This document shows positions 10,144-18,812 of a DNA stretch of 64,000 nucleotides, piece by piece. Under the pieces are notes generated by a model. It was given only the letters and a program-made list of their open reading frames with translations, did not search any database and was not told the DNA's origin. The position numbers were made by a program, and so were the translations under genes. Source of the stretch: Chitinibacter sp. FCG-7 (lineage in GTDB: Bacteria > Pseudomonadota > Gammaproteobacteria > Burkholderiales > Chitinibacteraceae); contig NZ_CP157355.1 of assembly GCF_040047665.1 (NCBI RefSeq), forward strand, positions 1,178,001 to 1,242,000, given 5' to 3'. How positions within the stretch are numbered: the stretch's first letter is position 1; each line of letters begins with the position of its first letter.

Positions 10144-12975
10144 CTATACGGTTGTAGCCACTATAGCCGCATCGAGCGGCTCGATACGGCGGCGGGTTTG
10201 CATGATCAATGGCGCCCAAGTTTCGCCCGGACGTTTTTTACGCGTCGTGAGCGTCAGCTCGGACGGACCATACACATTGGTGTTATGCGTTAATGGCGTG
10301 GTGATCAGATACTGCGCTTGCGTCGCTTTCAGGAAAGCGCCGACTCGGTCAATATTGAAAATATCCAAGTGGGCAAACGGCTCATCGATAAAGACAAAGC
10401 CCGATGGATTACTATCGTCCATCATCAGACCGATCAGCAAAATCAGCGATTTCATCACCTGCTGACCACCCGATGCTTCGCCGTCGTTCAAGCCCATCAT
10501 GCCTTTCTGGTCGAAATTGAAACGCGCGGTCAAACCGGCTTGCGCCAGCACGACGTCGTCATTTTCCAGATGCGGCATATCGAGTTCGACGTCGATCCCG
10601 GCCAGATCGCCCAAACCTTTGATATTGCGACCATAAGCGCGCACCGTAGCACGCAGCTTATTGATATACGCCGCGCGCGCTTCTTCGGTCAGCTGACCGG
10701 TACGCTCAACTTCTTGGCGGTGACCCTGCGATTCATCTTCGAGCGCGTCATAATCGGCGACCAATTTATCGCGGCGTTGGATGATGGTTTCGTCTTTTTC
10801 CCAATGCGCTTGCGTCAATTGCTCTTGCTGGCGTTCGATGATATGACGCACCTCGGTCACGCTGCGATATTCTTCTTTCAGCTGTGCCAGCACATTCGGC
10901 AACAACCACGCTGGCAGCGCTTTTTCTTTCAGCACGCGAATCGCACCGAGCTGGCGGCTAATTTCATTACGCTGGCGTGTGATTTGCGCTTGCAATTCTT
11001 CAACCGCACGACGGAACTGATCGCGTTCGATTTCGATTTTTTGCGCCGCCAAACGCAAATCGGAACGGCTCTCACGCGAACCTTCGAGTGCAGCCTGCGC
11101 AGCGGCAAGCTCGGCACCAAGGCGCTGCACTTCAGCTTGTTCAGCCGGGAAGCGTTCAGCCGCCGCGGCAAACTCGGCCTGACGCGATGCGAGCTGCAAC
11201 ACCGCCTGCATGCCCATCAATTGCACCGTAATACTCTGAATATCGCGCTGAACGCTGGCGAAATCGGTTTCCTGATCCAAAATCTGATCATTCAAGGCTT
11301 TCAAGCGCACCGCAATATCGTTCAAACGTGAATGACGCGCCGCTTCACCGAAGGCATATTCACGGGTATCGACCCCAATGAACCGTGCACCGCGGCGTTC
11401 ACGGTAATACCCCTCACGGGTAATCCAATCACTGCTGATACGGCTACCGGCTTCCACCGATTTCACGCGCTGAATGCTATTCAGTTGGCGACTCAACCAT
11501 GCTGGCACCGGCGCCTTGAAGTCGATAATTTCCAGAATCGAACCCAGATTGGCACGCGGCGCTGGCTCGCGCTCGGACACGATGAAGTGGCGATAGCGCA
11601 AACGCTCACCCACTTCCCATGCGCGCTGCTTATCCGCTTCGCGTTGCAGCAAGATCAAGTGACGTGATGGTGCCAGCAAAGCCTCGACCGCATCCTGCCA
11701 CGCCGGATCTTGTACTTCACAAATTTCGGTCAGCAATTGATGCGGAATACCCGCTTCATCAAGCGCGGCGCGCATCTGGCGGACGAACTCGGGCGACGGC
11801 GCTTTACCGGCTTGCAGCGCAAATTGCGCTTCGGACAATTGCTGGCGTTCATCGCGGGCATTTTTCAGTGCGAGTTTTTTCTCGGTCTCAATGACTTTCA
11901 GATCGGCCAGTTTATCGTTCAGGCCAATCGCATCCGCGCCATGCTCGCGCTCGGCGAGTTCACGCAGCTTTTCGCCCTCACGGATGACACGCTCGATATC
12001 ACGCGCAGCGTCGCGCACTTCCTGAAACTTGGCAAACATCGCGTCGTAATCGGCTTTGCTTTGCTGCTCACCATTCAGGGTTTGATTCGCCGCCAGTTGC
12101 GCCACAGCCAGACGTTTGTCGAGCTGGATCAAATCACCGCGCTTATGCCAAAGATTGCGCCGATTTTGCTTAAATTGCGCGACGTAATTGCGCAGCGTGT
12201 CTTGCGCCTCGGCGACCTGCAAAGCGGGAATCACTTCGTTTTCGAGCCGCACCGTATCCGTACCGAGCGAACACCATTCCAGATAGGAGCTGGCGCGCAG
12301 GCGGAAACGTTCAACATCCAAGCCCAACTGAGACAATTGCTGCTGCATTTTGTCGAGCTCGCCCTCGGCTTCGCGCAAACGCACTTTGGCTTCTTGATAA
12401 TGGTCGAGCACTTCCTTGTCGCCAAAGACCTGGAACACCAGATCGAGCAATGCCTTAGGGGAGTATTCGCACAGCTTGTCCGTATCACCTTGCTCCAGAG
12501 CCAATACCTCGGCAATTGCAGGTGTTAAACCCGCCTGCTCAAGGCGGCGACGATAATCACCCACGCCCAGCCACTGCAAAGTCGTTTCGGTTTGCCCGTC
12601 AAGCTGCGCATCGCCTTCGGCAATTGCGTACTGGCGCACCCAGTCACCGCCCTGCTTTTTAATCCGGCAAAACAGCGTCACCGTTTCAGACGCGAGCGGG
12701 AAAAACAAATACGGAAAAAAGCCGCCACCGCTGCGGCGCGGATTGCTGACCACGGCGCGCAGCCAGGCGATGTTTTCCTTGTTATTACGTACATAGCGCT
12801 TGTAATCACGGCGGCCCGAGCATTTGAGCGCCAAAATCGTGCGCAAGGCATCGAGCAATGTCGTTTTACCCGAGCCATTCGGGCCCACTACGGTGACAAT
12901 TTGCGCATCGAGCGGCACAGAAATGCGTTGCCAGAAATCCCAGTGCACCATTTCCAAAGTTTTAATCTGGAACAT
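10144..12975 (-). CDS. mksB: MksB/MukB-like SMC ATPase of a condensin complex
   Basis: A 943-residue SMC-type ABC ATPase, the motor of a MukBEF/MksBEF-like condensin that extrudes or entraps DNA. Walker A GPNGSGKTT is at residues 31-39. Long charged coiled-coil segments flank a central globular hinge (roughly 390-560). The ABC signature ASGGQQ is at about 834-839 and Walker B FVFIDEP, with its D-loop AHLD, at about 860-870. It is far shorter than MukB (about 1,480) but close to the size expected for MksB. The ATG overlaps the stop of the MukE-like gene by one base (TGATG), implying translational coupling. The rlmL-like gene follows after 20 bases. Alternative label: JetC of a Wadjet system, but no jetD is present. 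Confidence 0.8.
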   Translation of the reverse strand: MFQIKTLEMVHWDFWQRISVPLDAQIVTVVGPNGSGKTTLLDALRTILALKCSGRRDYKRYVRNNKENIAWLRAVVSNPRRSGGGFFPYLFFPLASETVTLFCRIKKQGGDWVRQYAIAEGDAQLDGQTETTLQWLGVGDYRRRLEQAGLTPAIAEVLALEQGDTDKLCEYSPKALLDLVFQVFGDKEVLDHYQEAKVRLREAEGELDKMQQQLSQLGLDVERFRLRASSYLEWCSLGTDTVRLENEVIPALQVAEAQDTLRNYVAQFKQNRRNLWHKRGDLIQLDKRLAVAQLAANQTLNGEQQSKADYDAMFAKFQEVRDAARDIERVIREGEKLRELAEREHGADAIGLNDKLADLKVIETEKKLALKNARDERQQLSEAQFALQAGKAPSPEFVRQMRAALDEAGIPHQLLTEICEVQDPAWQDAVEALLAPSRHLILLQREADKQRAWEVGERLRYRHFIVSEREPAPRANLGSILEIIDFKAPVPAWLSRQLNSIQRVKSVEAGSRISSDWITREGYYRERRGARFIGVDTREYAFGEAARHSRLNDIAVRLKALNDQILDQETDFASVQRDIQSITVQLMGMQAVLQLASRQAEFAAAAERFPAEQAEVQRLGAELAAAQAALEGSRESRSDLRLAAQKIEIERDQFRRAVEELQAQITRQRNEISRQLGAIRVLKEKALPAWLLPNVLAQLKEEYRSVTEVRHIIERQQEQLTQAHWEKDETIIQRRDKLVADYDALEDESQGHRQEVERTGQLTEEARAAYINKLRATVRAYGRNIKGLGDLAGIDVELDMPHLENDDVVLAQAGLTARFNFDQKGMMGLNDGEASGGQQVMKSLILLIGLMMDDSNPSGFVFIDEPFAHLDIFNIDRVGAFLKATQAQYLITTPLTHNTNVYGPSELTLTTRKKRPGETWAPLIMQTRRRIEPLDAAIVATTV

Positions 12976-13634
12976 CAGTTCACCTCCACATCAGCCGCGA
13001 TTTTGGTATCGGAGACTTTCAGAATATCGGCCATCGCACCATTAATAATGCGCGGCGCGAGCTTGGCGTAATCAATCATTAAATCGAGCATCGGACCTTC
13101 ATAAATCATCCGGTTGCGGCGCACGACAAAACCGAGCTTGGAGAGCTGCCCCAGATTGGTCGTAAAGCGCATTTTGCCGCCGAGCACTTTACCAAAGTCG
13201 GCATACAGTGCGTCTTCCGACACACCTTGTGCGACGCCTTCGCCGTGTTCAATCGGCTTTTCCGCACCAAATAAATCTCCCTGGTCTTCATTACCCGCTT
13301 CAACGCGCGCAATCTGGCGTTCGCGTTTCGGCAAAATAATCAGCGCCCACACCACGACCAGCAGCGCGATGCCATCACGCGGCAAGCCCATATTATTCGA
13401 TAGCCAGTTTTCGCCTTCGCCAAACACCCATTCTTCCATATGCGGCTGTAGCGCCACCGCGATATGTTCGGCGTAGGGATTTTCGAGCAATTGCAGACCA
13501 CATTCGGCCAGTCGATGTTCGAGCGACTCGCGAAAAGCTTCATCAATCAGCGCACGGCGCGCGAGTGGGTCTTTGCGCAACACAAAACGTTGCGCCAACA
13601 GACGCGCAACAAGGATATTCAGGGCTTGATCCAT
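12975..13634 (-). CDS. mksE: MksE/MukE-like condensin subunit
   Basis: A 219-residue protein encoded between a kleisin-like and an SMC-like gene. The position, the size and the predicted winged-helix character fit the MukE/MksE (KITE) family. KITE dimers bind the central part of the kleisin and regulate DNA entry. No catalytic motif is expected or seen. A middle stretch (about 115-145) is acidic and probably a flexible linker, and the conserved-looking tail region (about 165-205) contains an LGxVxRR-like turn typical of a winged helix. The assignment depends mainly on gene order, since MukE-type sequences diverge strongly. Start ATG at 13634 is 6 bases after the upstream stop. Confidence 0.7.
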   Translation of the reverse strand: MDQALNILVARLLAQRFVLRKDPLARRALIDEAFRESLEHRLAECGLQLLENPYAEHIAVALQPHMEEWVFGEGENWLSNNMGLPRDGIALLVVVWALIILPKRERQIARVEAGNEDQGDLFGAEKPIEHGEGVAQGVSEDALYADFGKVLGGKMRFTTNLGQLSKLGFVVRRNRMIYEGPMLDLMIDYAKLAPRIINGAMADILKVSDTKIAADVEVN

Positions 13635-13640
13635 GTTCTA

Positions 13641-14924
13641 TCAGCCTTTTTTCAGCATGGTATTCAGTGGTGTGAGTCGGCCATGACTAATGCTGGCGAC
13701 TTCCGGATGATCAGGTTCAAATAATTCGGCGCTGGCTTCCAGCCGCAACGGGATTTTGACAATATCGGCGACGATACTTTTTTCCAGCGCAGCTTCAGCA
13801 TCACCCAGCAAGGACAGCAGGGATAGTCGATAAGCGGTTTCGTTATACGTCGGCGCAATCACCGCTGCGGGCAAATCACCGCCCAAACCTTCTGTCACCA
13901 GACGATTCAAATCTTCATACAAGGATTCGGCCAACATCAGGCGCTCGGCCTCGACTTCGCCAACCACTTGCGCTGCAGCACCGGCCGGCATTTCGCTGAC
14001 AATATTGATCGGGCGTTCGCGCTCGCAAATTTCAAACTCAGCGACGTCGAGCAAAATATCCGATACGACAAAATGCGGCTCGGGATGGAACAAAATCAAA
14101 TCACGGCCAAGGCCGGCGAGTTTTTCCTGCGTTTGCTGGCGCAACCAGTCGGCGACGTTGGTCGTCGACAAACCGGACTGCCCCAAATGCACGCGCTGCG
14201 AAGCCAGCTCGGACAGGCGACGATGAAATACCGAAGTCAGCCGCAACATGCGCGCTTGCGCCAAGGCGATTGACTGGGCAATTTGGTAGACGCGTGGGTC
14301 AGTGGCTTCGTCGGTCAGCACGGTACGAATCACGTCCGTGCCTTTTTCGACCCATTGCCACACTTTTTCTAGCTTTTCGCGCGCGGCGCGGATTTGGAAT
14401 TCGGATTGCGATTCAAGCGCAGCTTCAAAATCGGCGTATAGCTCGTTCAAACGTGCGAGCAAATTGAGCATCACTTCGTTAGAAACCTGGCCTAACGATT
14501 GACCGGCCGCCACCTGCGAGGTGAGATAGCCGAGTTCGGCATCACCCTCGGCAAACTGCATCATCGTACCCATCGCCGCCAATGCGACACGCCCTGCTTC
14601 GGACATCGCATACAGCTGCTCGTCACTATCCCAGACCAGCAAGCCATTATCGCGCAGACGTTTCAATACGGTATCGAGTTTGACCTGATTGATATAGGCA
14701 AAATGCGATTGCAAATCAGCGGGCGACCAGCGCGGCGCATCGGCACGCGCGCCAATTTCGCGCAGGACGATCAGACGAACAAAAACCTCGTCTTCGCCAC
14801 CGCGAAACAGCGTGATAAACGCATCAATATACGTGCGTGCGCGCAGCAGTTCCGCCATTTGCGGCAGTTCGTGCGGCACAAAACCGGGCTGAAAAAAATC
14901 GGAGAATAAGTTTTCGTCTTGCAT
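13641..14924 (-). CDS. mksF: MksF/MukF-like kleisin subunit
   Basis: First gene of the condensin operon, 427 residues. The N-terminal part (about 15-105) looks like a winged helix with a putative DNA-binding HTH around WSPADLQSHF. It is followed by a mostly helical middle section with heptad-like runs (about 130-260) and a C-terminal domain (about 330-427) that would contact the SMC head. This layout matches MukF/MksF, which bridge the two SMC heads and bind the KITE dimer. Order F-E-B is the same as in known mukFEB and mksFEB operons. No clear Shine-Dalgarno precedes the ATG at 14924. An inverted repeat lies 31-65 bases upstream. Confidence 0.72.
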   Translation of the reverse strand: MQDENLFSDFFQPGFVPHELPQMAELLRARTYIDAFITLFRGGEDEVFVRLIVLREIGARADAPRWSPADLQSHFAYINQVKLDTVLKRLRDNGLLVWDSDEQLYAMSEAGRVALAAMGTMMQFAEGDAELGYLTSQVAAGQSLGQVSNEVMLNLLARLNELYADFEAALESQSEFQIRAAREKLEKVWQWVEKGTDVIRTVLTDEATDPRVYQIAQSIALAQARMLRLTSVFHRRLSELASQRVHLGQSGLSTTNVADWLRQQTQEKLAGLGRDLILFHPEPHFVVSDILLDVAEFEICERERPINIVSEMPAGAAAQVVGEVEAERLMLAESLYEDLNRLVTEGLGGDLPAAVIAPTYNETAYRLSLLSLLGDAEAALEKSIVADIVKIPLRLEASAELFEPDHPEVASISHGRLTPLNTMLKKG

Positions 14925-14954
14925 GGAGATGACAAAAATCAGGAAGCAGCAAGA

Positions 14955-14989
14955 CTAAAGGCAAATGAGGCGAAAAACAATGCCTTTAG
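14955..14989. promoter_or_regulatory. Inverted repeat upstream of the mks operon
   Basis: A perfect 9-base inverted repeat CTAAAGGCA (14955-14963) / TGCCTTTAG (14981-14989) with 17 bases between, ending 31 bases before the mksF ATG. There is no T run, so it is not a terminator. It could be an operator or a leader hairpin. No clear sigma-70 promoter was found in 14925-15045. Confidence 0.45.
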
Positions 14990-15042
14990 CGGGAAGTGAG
15001 GCAACAACATGGCCGAGCAATCAATTTGTGCGGCCATCAATA

Positions 15043-15100
15043 CAAAAAGGGGTATTACTCTGCGGAACTTAATACAAATAGCCTACAGGGCAATACCCCC
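15043..15100 (-). terminator. Possible obgE terminator
   Basis: Minus strand GGGGTATT (15092-15099) pairs with AATACCCC (15049-15056), followed by TTTTTG. The 35-base loop is long for an intrinsic terminator, so this is tentative. Position, 12-60 bases after the obgE stop, is suitable. Confidence 0.4.
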
Positions 15101-15110
15101 TAAACATCAA

Positions 15111-16274
15111 TTACTCAATATCACCATTGGCTGCAATCGCCGCCGCACGCGCTGCTAGCAAAGCTTCTTGCTCGGCTGCCAAACGGGCGGCAGCATCTTC
15201 TTCCTGCTGCTTGGCGAGTTTTTTCGCCTGCTCCAGATAGTCGGCAATTGCGTAGGTCAAATCGCGACAACCTTCACCGGTCAGACCCGCAATCACGAAG
15301 TAGCGTGGCTTCGCTGGATCGAATGCCGCATATTCGTCGTATTCGCCGGCGTCCCAGCCGTAGGCTTTCAGGAAAGCTTGTACGCGCTCTTCACGCTCTT
15401 CTTCCGGAATCATGTCGACTTTATTGAGCACCAACCAGCGCGGCTTGTTGTAGAGCTCTTCGTCGTATTTGCGCAGCTCTTCAACAATCGCGTTGGCTTC
15501 AGCGACCGGATCAACGCCTTCATCAAACGGAGCCAAGTCAACGAGGTGCAGCAAAATACCGGTCCGTTGCAAATGCTTCAAAAAGCGATGACCCAGACCT
15601 GCACCGTCCGCAGCGCCTTCGATCAAACCCGGTACGTCAGCAATGACAAAGCTGCGATTTTCGTCGATACGCACCACGCCAAGATTTGGGTGCAGCGTGG
15701 TGAATGGATAATCAGCGACTTTCGGTTTCGCGGCAGAAACAGCGCGAATAAAGGTCGATTTACCGGCGTTTGGCATGCCGAGCAGGCCAATATCGGCCAG
15801 CACTTTCAATTCGAGTTTAAGTTCTCGGCGCTCGCCTTCAGCGCCCGGCGTCGTTTGGCGCGGCGCGCGGTTGGTTGACGATTTGAAGTGCAAATTACCA
15901 AAACCGCCTTGGCCACCTTTAGCAATCGGCAGACGCTCGCCATTTTTGGTCAAATCAGCGATCAGCTCGCCAGTTTCCGCGTCGGTAATTGTCGTGCCAA
16001 TAGGCATACGCAATTCGATATCATCGCCGCCCTTGCCGTAGCAATCGGCACCGCGACCACCTTCACCGTCTTTGGCTTTGTATTTGCGCACAAAGCGGTA
16101 ATCAACCAAGGTGTTGATGTCTTCATCAGCAATCGCCCATACCGTACCGCCTTTACCGCCATCGCCACCATCGGGGCCGCCGCGCGGAACGAATTTTTCG
16201 CGGCGCATACTGGCCGAGCCATTACCGCCCTTGCCACCGATCACTTCAATTTTTGCTTCATCAATAAATTTCAT
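15111..16274 (-). CDS. obgE: Obg-family GTPase ObgE/CgtA
   Basis: An essential GTPase of 387 residues acting in late 50S assembly and the stringent response. The N-terminal glycine-rich Obg domain (about 1-158, many GGxGG turns) precedes the G domain with G1 GMPNAGKS, G3 DVPGL and G4 NKVD. The C-terminus (about 345-387) is an Ala/Glu/Lys-rich helical tail. Upstream in-frame codons exist to 16325, but the ATG at 16274 gives the canonical [11 protein letters not shown] start and has AGGAG 8 bases before it. It follows rplU-rpmA as in most proteobacteria, separated by a terminator, so it likely has its own promoter as well. Confidence 0.95.
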   Translation of the reverse strand: MKFIDEAKIEVIGGKGGNGSASMRREKFVPRGGPDGGDGGKGGTVWAIADEDINTLVDYRFVRKYKAKDGEGGRGADCYGKGGDDIELRMPIGTTITDAETGELIADLTKNGERLPIAKGGQGGFGNLHFKSSTNRAPRQTTPGAEGERRELKLELKVLADIGLLGMPNAGKSTFIRAVSAAKPKVADYPFTTLHPNLGVVRIDENRSFVIADVPGLIEGAADGAGLGHRFLKHLQRTGILLHLVDLAPFDEGVDPVAEANAIVEELRKYDEELYNKPRWLVLNKVDMIPEEEREERVQAFLKAYGWDAGEYDEYAAFDPAKPRYFVIAGLTGEGCRDLTYAIADYLEQAKKLAKQQEEDAAARLAAEQEALLAARAAAIAANGDIE

Positions 16275-16332
16275 CGTTTTCTCCTGCCAACAGGGTATCG
16301 CCCCGCGAACCAAGGGATTTACCACATACAGC

Positions 16333-16341
16333 CTTATACCA
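16333..16341 (-). promoter_or_regulatory. Candidate extended -10 promoter for obgE
   Basis: Minus strand TGGTATAAG is an extended -10 (TGn plus TATAAG) about 60 bases upstream of the obgE start. No good -35 was found. It lies after the rpmA terminator, where a promoter would be needed. Confidence 0.35.
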
Positions 16342-16424
16342 AGGGATGTATCTGGAAAATCACCTAGCCAGACTGCAAAACCCAGAATATGGGGTCGAAT
16401 AAATTCGCCCCTGCATCATCAATT

Positions 16425-16477
16425 CTGATCCAGCGGATCAGAAAGAAAAAAAGCCCCATCACGTGGACAGGGCTTTC
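16425..16477 (-). terminator. Terminator after rpmA
   Basis: Minus strand AAAGCCC and GGGCTTT around 16452-16477 form a stem followed by seven T. A second, perfect 7-base palindrome CTGATCC-AGC-GGATCAG (16425-16441) follows immediately. Located 20 bases past the rpmA stop. Confidence 0.75.
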
Positions 16478-16497
16478 AAATCACGCGAGCAAGAAGC

Positions 16498-16770
16498 TTA
16501 AGCTTCTTCGCCTACGTAAGGCAGTACAGTCACAGTGCGACGCTTCAGAGCGCCTTTCACTGCGAATTGTACGTAGCCATCGCATTTTGCGAACAGGGTG
16601 TGATCTTTGCCCATACCTACATTGTCACCCGCGTGGAATTCAGTACCACGTTGACGAACAATAATAGAACCAGCAGGAATCAATTCACCACCGTAAACTT
16701 TGATACCCAAGCGTTTGGCTTCTGAATCGCGACCGTTACGCGAACTACCACCAGCTTTCTTATGTGCCAT
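16498..16770 (-). CDS. rpmA: 50S ribosomal protein L27
   Basis: A 90-residue protein whose N-terminal arm reaches the peptidyl-transferase centre. It begins [16 protein letters not shown], the form without the cleavable leader found in Firmicutes. The [18 protein letters not shown] core is typical. It is encoded 15 bases after rplU and is followed by a terminator. Confidence 0.97.
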   Translation of the reverse strand: MAHKKAGGSSRNGRDSEAKRLGIKVYGGELIPAGSIIVRQRGTEFHAGDNVGMGKDHTLFAKCDGYVQFAVKGALKRRTVTVLPYVGEEA

Positions 16771-16785
16771 GGTTCAGCTCCTTAA

Positions 16786-17097
16786 TTACTTAACGATTTC
16801 GTCAATGCGGATTTCAGTGTAGTTCTGGCGATGGCCAGCACGACGCATATAGTGCTTACGACGGCGCATTTTGAAAATGCGAACCTTCTCACCACGACCT
16901 TGAGAAATAACAGTTGCTTTGATGGAAGCGCCGGCAACCACTGGGGCACCAATCACTACTGCGTCACCGTCTGCCACCATCAATACTTCATTCAGTACGA
17001 TCTGGCTGTCGATGTCTGCAGCAATCTGTTCTACTTTAAGTTTTTCGCCGATAGCAACTTTGTACTGCTTGCCACCAGTTTTTACGACTGCATACAT
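16786..17097 (-). CDS. rplU: 50S ribosomal protein L21
   Basis: 103 residues, the usual length. It binds 23S rRNA domain I beside L20. The N-terminus [14 protein letters not shown] and the C-terminal [16 protein letters not shown] basic segment are diagnostic. First gene of rplU-rpmA, with a consensus-like promoter and a GC-rich leader hairpin upstream. Confidence 0.97.
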   Translation of the reverse strand: MYAVVKTGGKQYKVAIGEKLKVEQIAADIDSQIVLNEVLMVADGDAVVIGAPVVAGASIKATVISQGRGEKVRIFKMRRRKHYMRRAGHRQNYTEIRIDEIVK

Positions 17098-17123
17098 AAC
17101 AAGCTCCTAAGAGTTTGACCCAA

Positions 17124-17151
17124 CGTGCCGCGGACTATTCACACCGGCACG
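17124..17151 (-). promoter_or_regulatory. Leader hairpin of rplU
   Basis: A 7-base stem CGTGCCG (17124-17130) / CGGCACG (17145-17151) in the transcribed leader, 27 bases upstream of the rplU ATG. It is a candidate autoregulatory or stability element; no match to a described leader family could be tested. Confidence 0.45.
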
Positions 17152-17175
17152 CATCCCCAAAATTGGGAATCGAGC

Positions 17176-17204
17176 ATCTTAATGACTGTTTTTAATAAAG
17201 TCAA
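17176..17204 (-). promoter_or_regulatory. Sigma-70 promoter of rplU-rpmA
   Basis: Minus strand -35 TTGACT (17199-17204), 17-base spacer, -10 TAAGAT (17176-17181). The start is expected near 17169, giving a leader of about 70 bases that includes the hairpin at 17124-17151. Confidence 0.75.
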
Positions 17205-17264
17205 GGACTTAAGACACCATTCAAACAGGGCAGCGCGGCAAAACGGGCGTACAGGGCGGTTTTC

Positions 17265-17273
17265 TGCTAAGAT
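17265..17273 (+). promoter_or_regulatory. Candidate extended -10 promoter of ispB
   Basis: TGCTAAGAT is an extended -10 element (TGn plus TAAGAT) about 75 bases upstream of the preferred ispB start. No convincing -35 hexamer is present. Confidence 0.4.
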
Positions 17274-17347
17274 CACGCGATTATTTATTCATGCGACTGC
17301 GATGCAAACCATTGCACAGCAGTCTTAGCCCAAAGGGTAAACACAGC

Positions 17348-18316
17348 GTGTCGATGCAGTTTGTAAAGTCGGTCGTAGATGCCGACATGGCCATCATGGA
17401 CAACGTCATTCGTGACCGCCTCTACTCCGATGTTGTTCTGGTGCGTCAAGTGGCCGAATATATTGTTGCCTCCGGCGGGAAACGGCTACGCCCGATGATC
17501 ACCCTGCTTTCCGCTCAAGCACTAGGCTACCAGGGCCAACACCACCACGAACTCGCGGCGGTGATCGAATTTATTCACACCGCCACACTACTGCACGATG
17601 ACGTGGTAGACGAATCGAGCTTGCGCCGTGGTCGCGACACGGCCAATGCACTGTTTGGCAACGCAGCCAGCGTGCTGGTCGGCGATTTTTTATATAGCCG
17701 CGCCTTTCAGATGATGGTGAACTGTGGCTCGATGCGGATCATGCAAGTTTTGTCAGATGCCACCAATATCATCGCTGAGGGCGAAGTATTGCAACTGATG
17801 AATATCGGCAATATTGATGTCGATGAAGCCGATTACCTGAAAGTGATCCGCTACAAAACAGCCAAACTGTTTGAAGCCGCCTCACGCCTGGGCGCAATCC
17901 TAGCCGAGCAGGATGCAAGCACCGAAGATGCGCTAGCCCGCTACGGCATGCATCTGGGCACCGCATTCCAGATCATCGACGACGTACTTGATTATTCGGG
18001 CAAGCAAGAAGAAATCGGCAAATCACTCGGCGACGACTTGGCCGAAGGCAAACCGACACTGCCATTGATTTATGTGATGCGCCACGGCCAAGCCGAGGCG
18101 GCCGCCACCGTCAAAGACGCCCTTGAACACGCCAAGCGCGAAAATTTCAACGCCGTACTCAATGCCGTCCAGCAATCAGGCGCATTGAAATACGCGCGCG
18201 ACGTCGCAAAAAAAGAAGCGCAACTCGCCAAAGAATGCCTCGTCCAGCTACCCGCATCACCCTACGCCCAAGCATTACTGGCACTGGCCGACCTGGCCAT
18301 TGATCGCAACAGCTAA
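17348..18316 (+). CDS. ispB: Polyprenyl (octaprenyl) diphosphate synthase
   Basis: Trans-prenyltransferase of about 322 residues that extends farnesyl diphosphate with isopentenyl diphosphate to make the ubiquinone side chain. Both aspartate-rich motifs are present: the first in LLHDDVVDESSLRRG and the second in IIDDVLDYSGK. GGKRLRPM at the substrate site is also visible. Product length (likely C40) is inferred from the family. An ATG at 17291 is possible, but GTG at 17348 has AAAGGG 10 bases upstream and matches family N-termini; ATG at 17354 is another option. Divergent from rplU, as in many proteobacteria. Confidence 0.92.
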   Translation: MSMQFVKSVVDADMAIMDNVIRDRLYSDVVLVRQVAEYIVASGGKRLRPMITLLSAQALGYQGQHHHELAAVIEFIHTATLLHDDVVDESSLRRGRDTANALFGNAASVLVGDFLYSRAFQMMVNCGSMRIMQVLSDATNIIAEGEVLQLMNIGNIDVDEADYLKVIRYKTAKLFEAASRLGAILAEQDASTEDALARYGMHLGTAFQIIDDVLDYSGKQEEIGKSLGDDLAEGKPTLPLIYVMRHGQAEAAATVKDALEHAKRENFNAVLNAVQQSGALKYARDVAKKEAQLAKECLVQLPASPYAQALLALADLAIDRNS

Positions 18317-18338
18317 TCCAAACCAATCCGTAAAACAA

Positions 18339-18372
18339 AAAACCCCGGCTTCTTGCGAAGGCGGGGTTTTTT
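18339..18372. terminator. Bidirectional terminator between ispB and rplS
   Basis: AACCCCGGCTTC-TTGC-GAAGGCGGGGTT (18341-18368), a 12-base stem with one mismatch, with T6 after it on the plus strand and T6 on the minus strand. It serves the convergent ends of ispB and rplS. Confidence 0.9.
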
Positions 18373-18393
18373 CTTGCAGTAATTGCCGTGCAA

Positions 18394-18774
18394 TTAAGCA
18401 GCTGGAGCAGCCACTTTGCGCGCTGGCAATTTTTCCTTGATACGCGCAGATTTACCTGAACGATCACGGAGGTAGTACAGCTTAGCGCGACGAACGTCAC
18501 CACGGCGCTTAACTTCAATTGAAGCCACCAGTGGAGAGTAAGTCTGGAATGTACGCTCAACGCCAGTACCAGAAGAAATTTTGCGAACGATGAAGTTGCT
18601 GTTCAGACCGCGGTTACGCTTAGCGATTACCACGCCCTCGTAAGCCTGCAGACGTTCACGGTTACCCTCTTTTACTTTTACCGATACGACAACAGTGTCG
18701 CCTGGCGCAAATTCTGGCAGGGTTTTACCCAAACGGGCGATTTCTTCTTGCTCGAGTTGTTGAATCAAGTTCAT
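18394..18774 (-). CDS. rplS: 50S ribosomal protein L19
   Basis: 126 residues. L19 sits at the 30S-50S interface. The start [12 protein letters not shown] at 18774 is canonical, and upstream in-frame codons reaching into trmD are not used. The segment [19 protein letters not shown] and the basic [16 protein letters not shown] segment are diagnostic. The C-terminal Ala/Lys-rich tail is slightly longer than in E. coli (115 residues). Last gene of rpsP-rimM-trmD-rplS. Confidence 0.97.
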   Translation of the reverse strand: MNLIQQLEQEEIARLGKTLPEFAPGDTVVVSVKVKEGNRERLQAYEGVVIAKRNRGLNSNFIVRKISSGTGVERTFQTYSPLVASIEVKRRGDVRRAKLYYLRDRSGKSARIKEKLPARKVAAPAA

Positions 18775-18812
18775 TTTAATACTCCATATGAGGCTTGTAC
18801 CTTCTGCCGCAA

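Noticed and set aside
10318..12528. Long plus-strand frames (337 and 272 codons) opposite the SMC gene
   Set aside because: Antisense to a coiled-coil gene with clear ATPase motifs; composition is Gln/Arg/His/Phe-rich as expected from reverse-strand reading; no start signals.
10144..14924. Complete type I Wadjet defence system
   Set aside because: The SMC, KITE and kleisin parts are present but no jetD-like gene occurs on either side, and the locus lies among core genes, not in a defence island.
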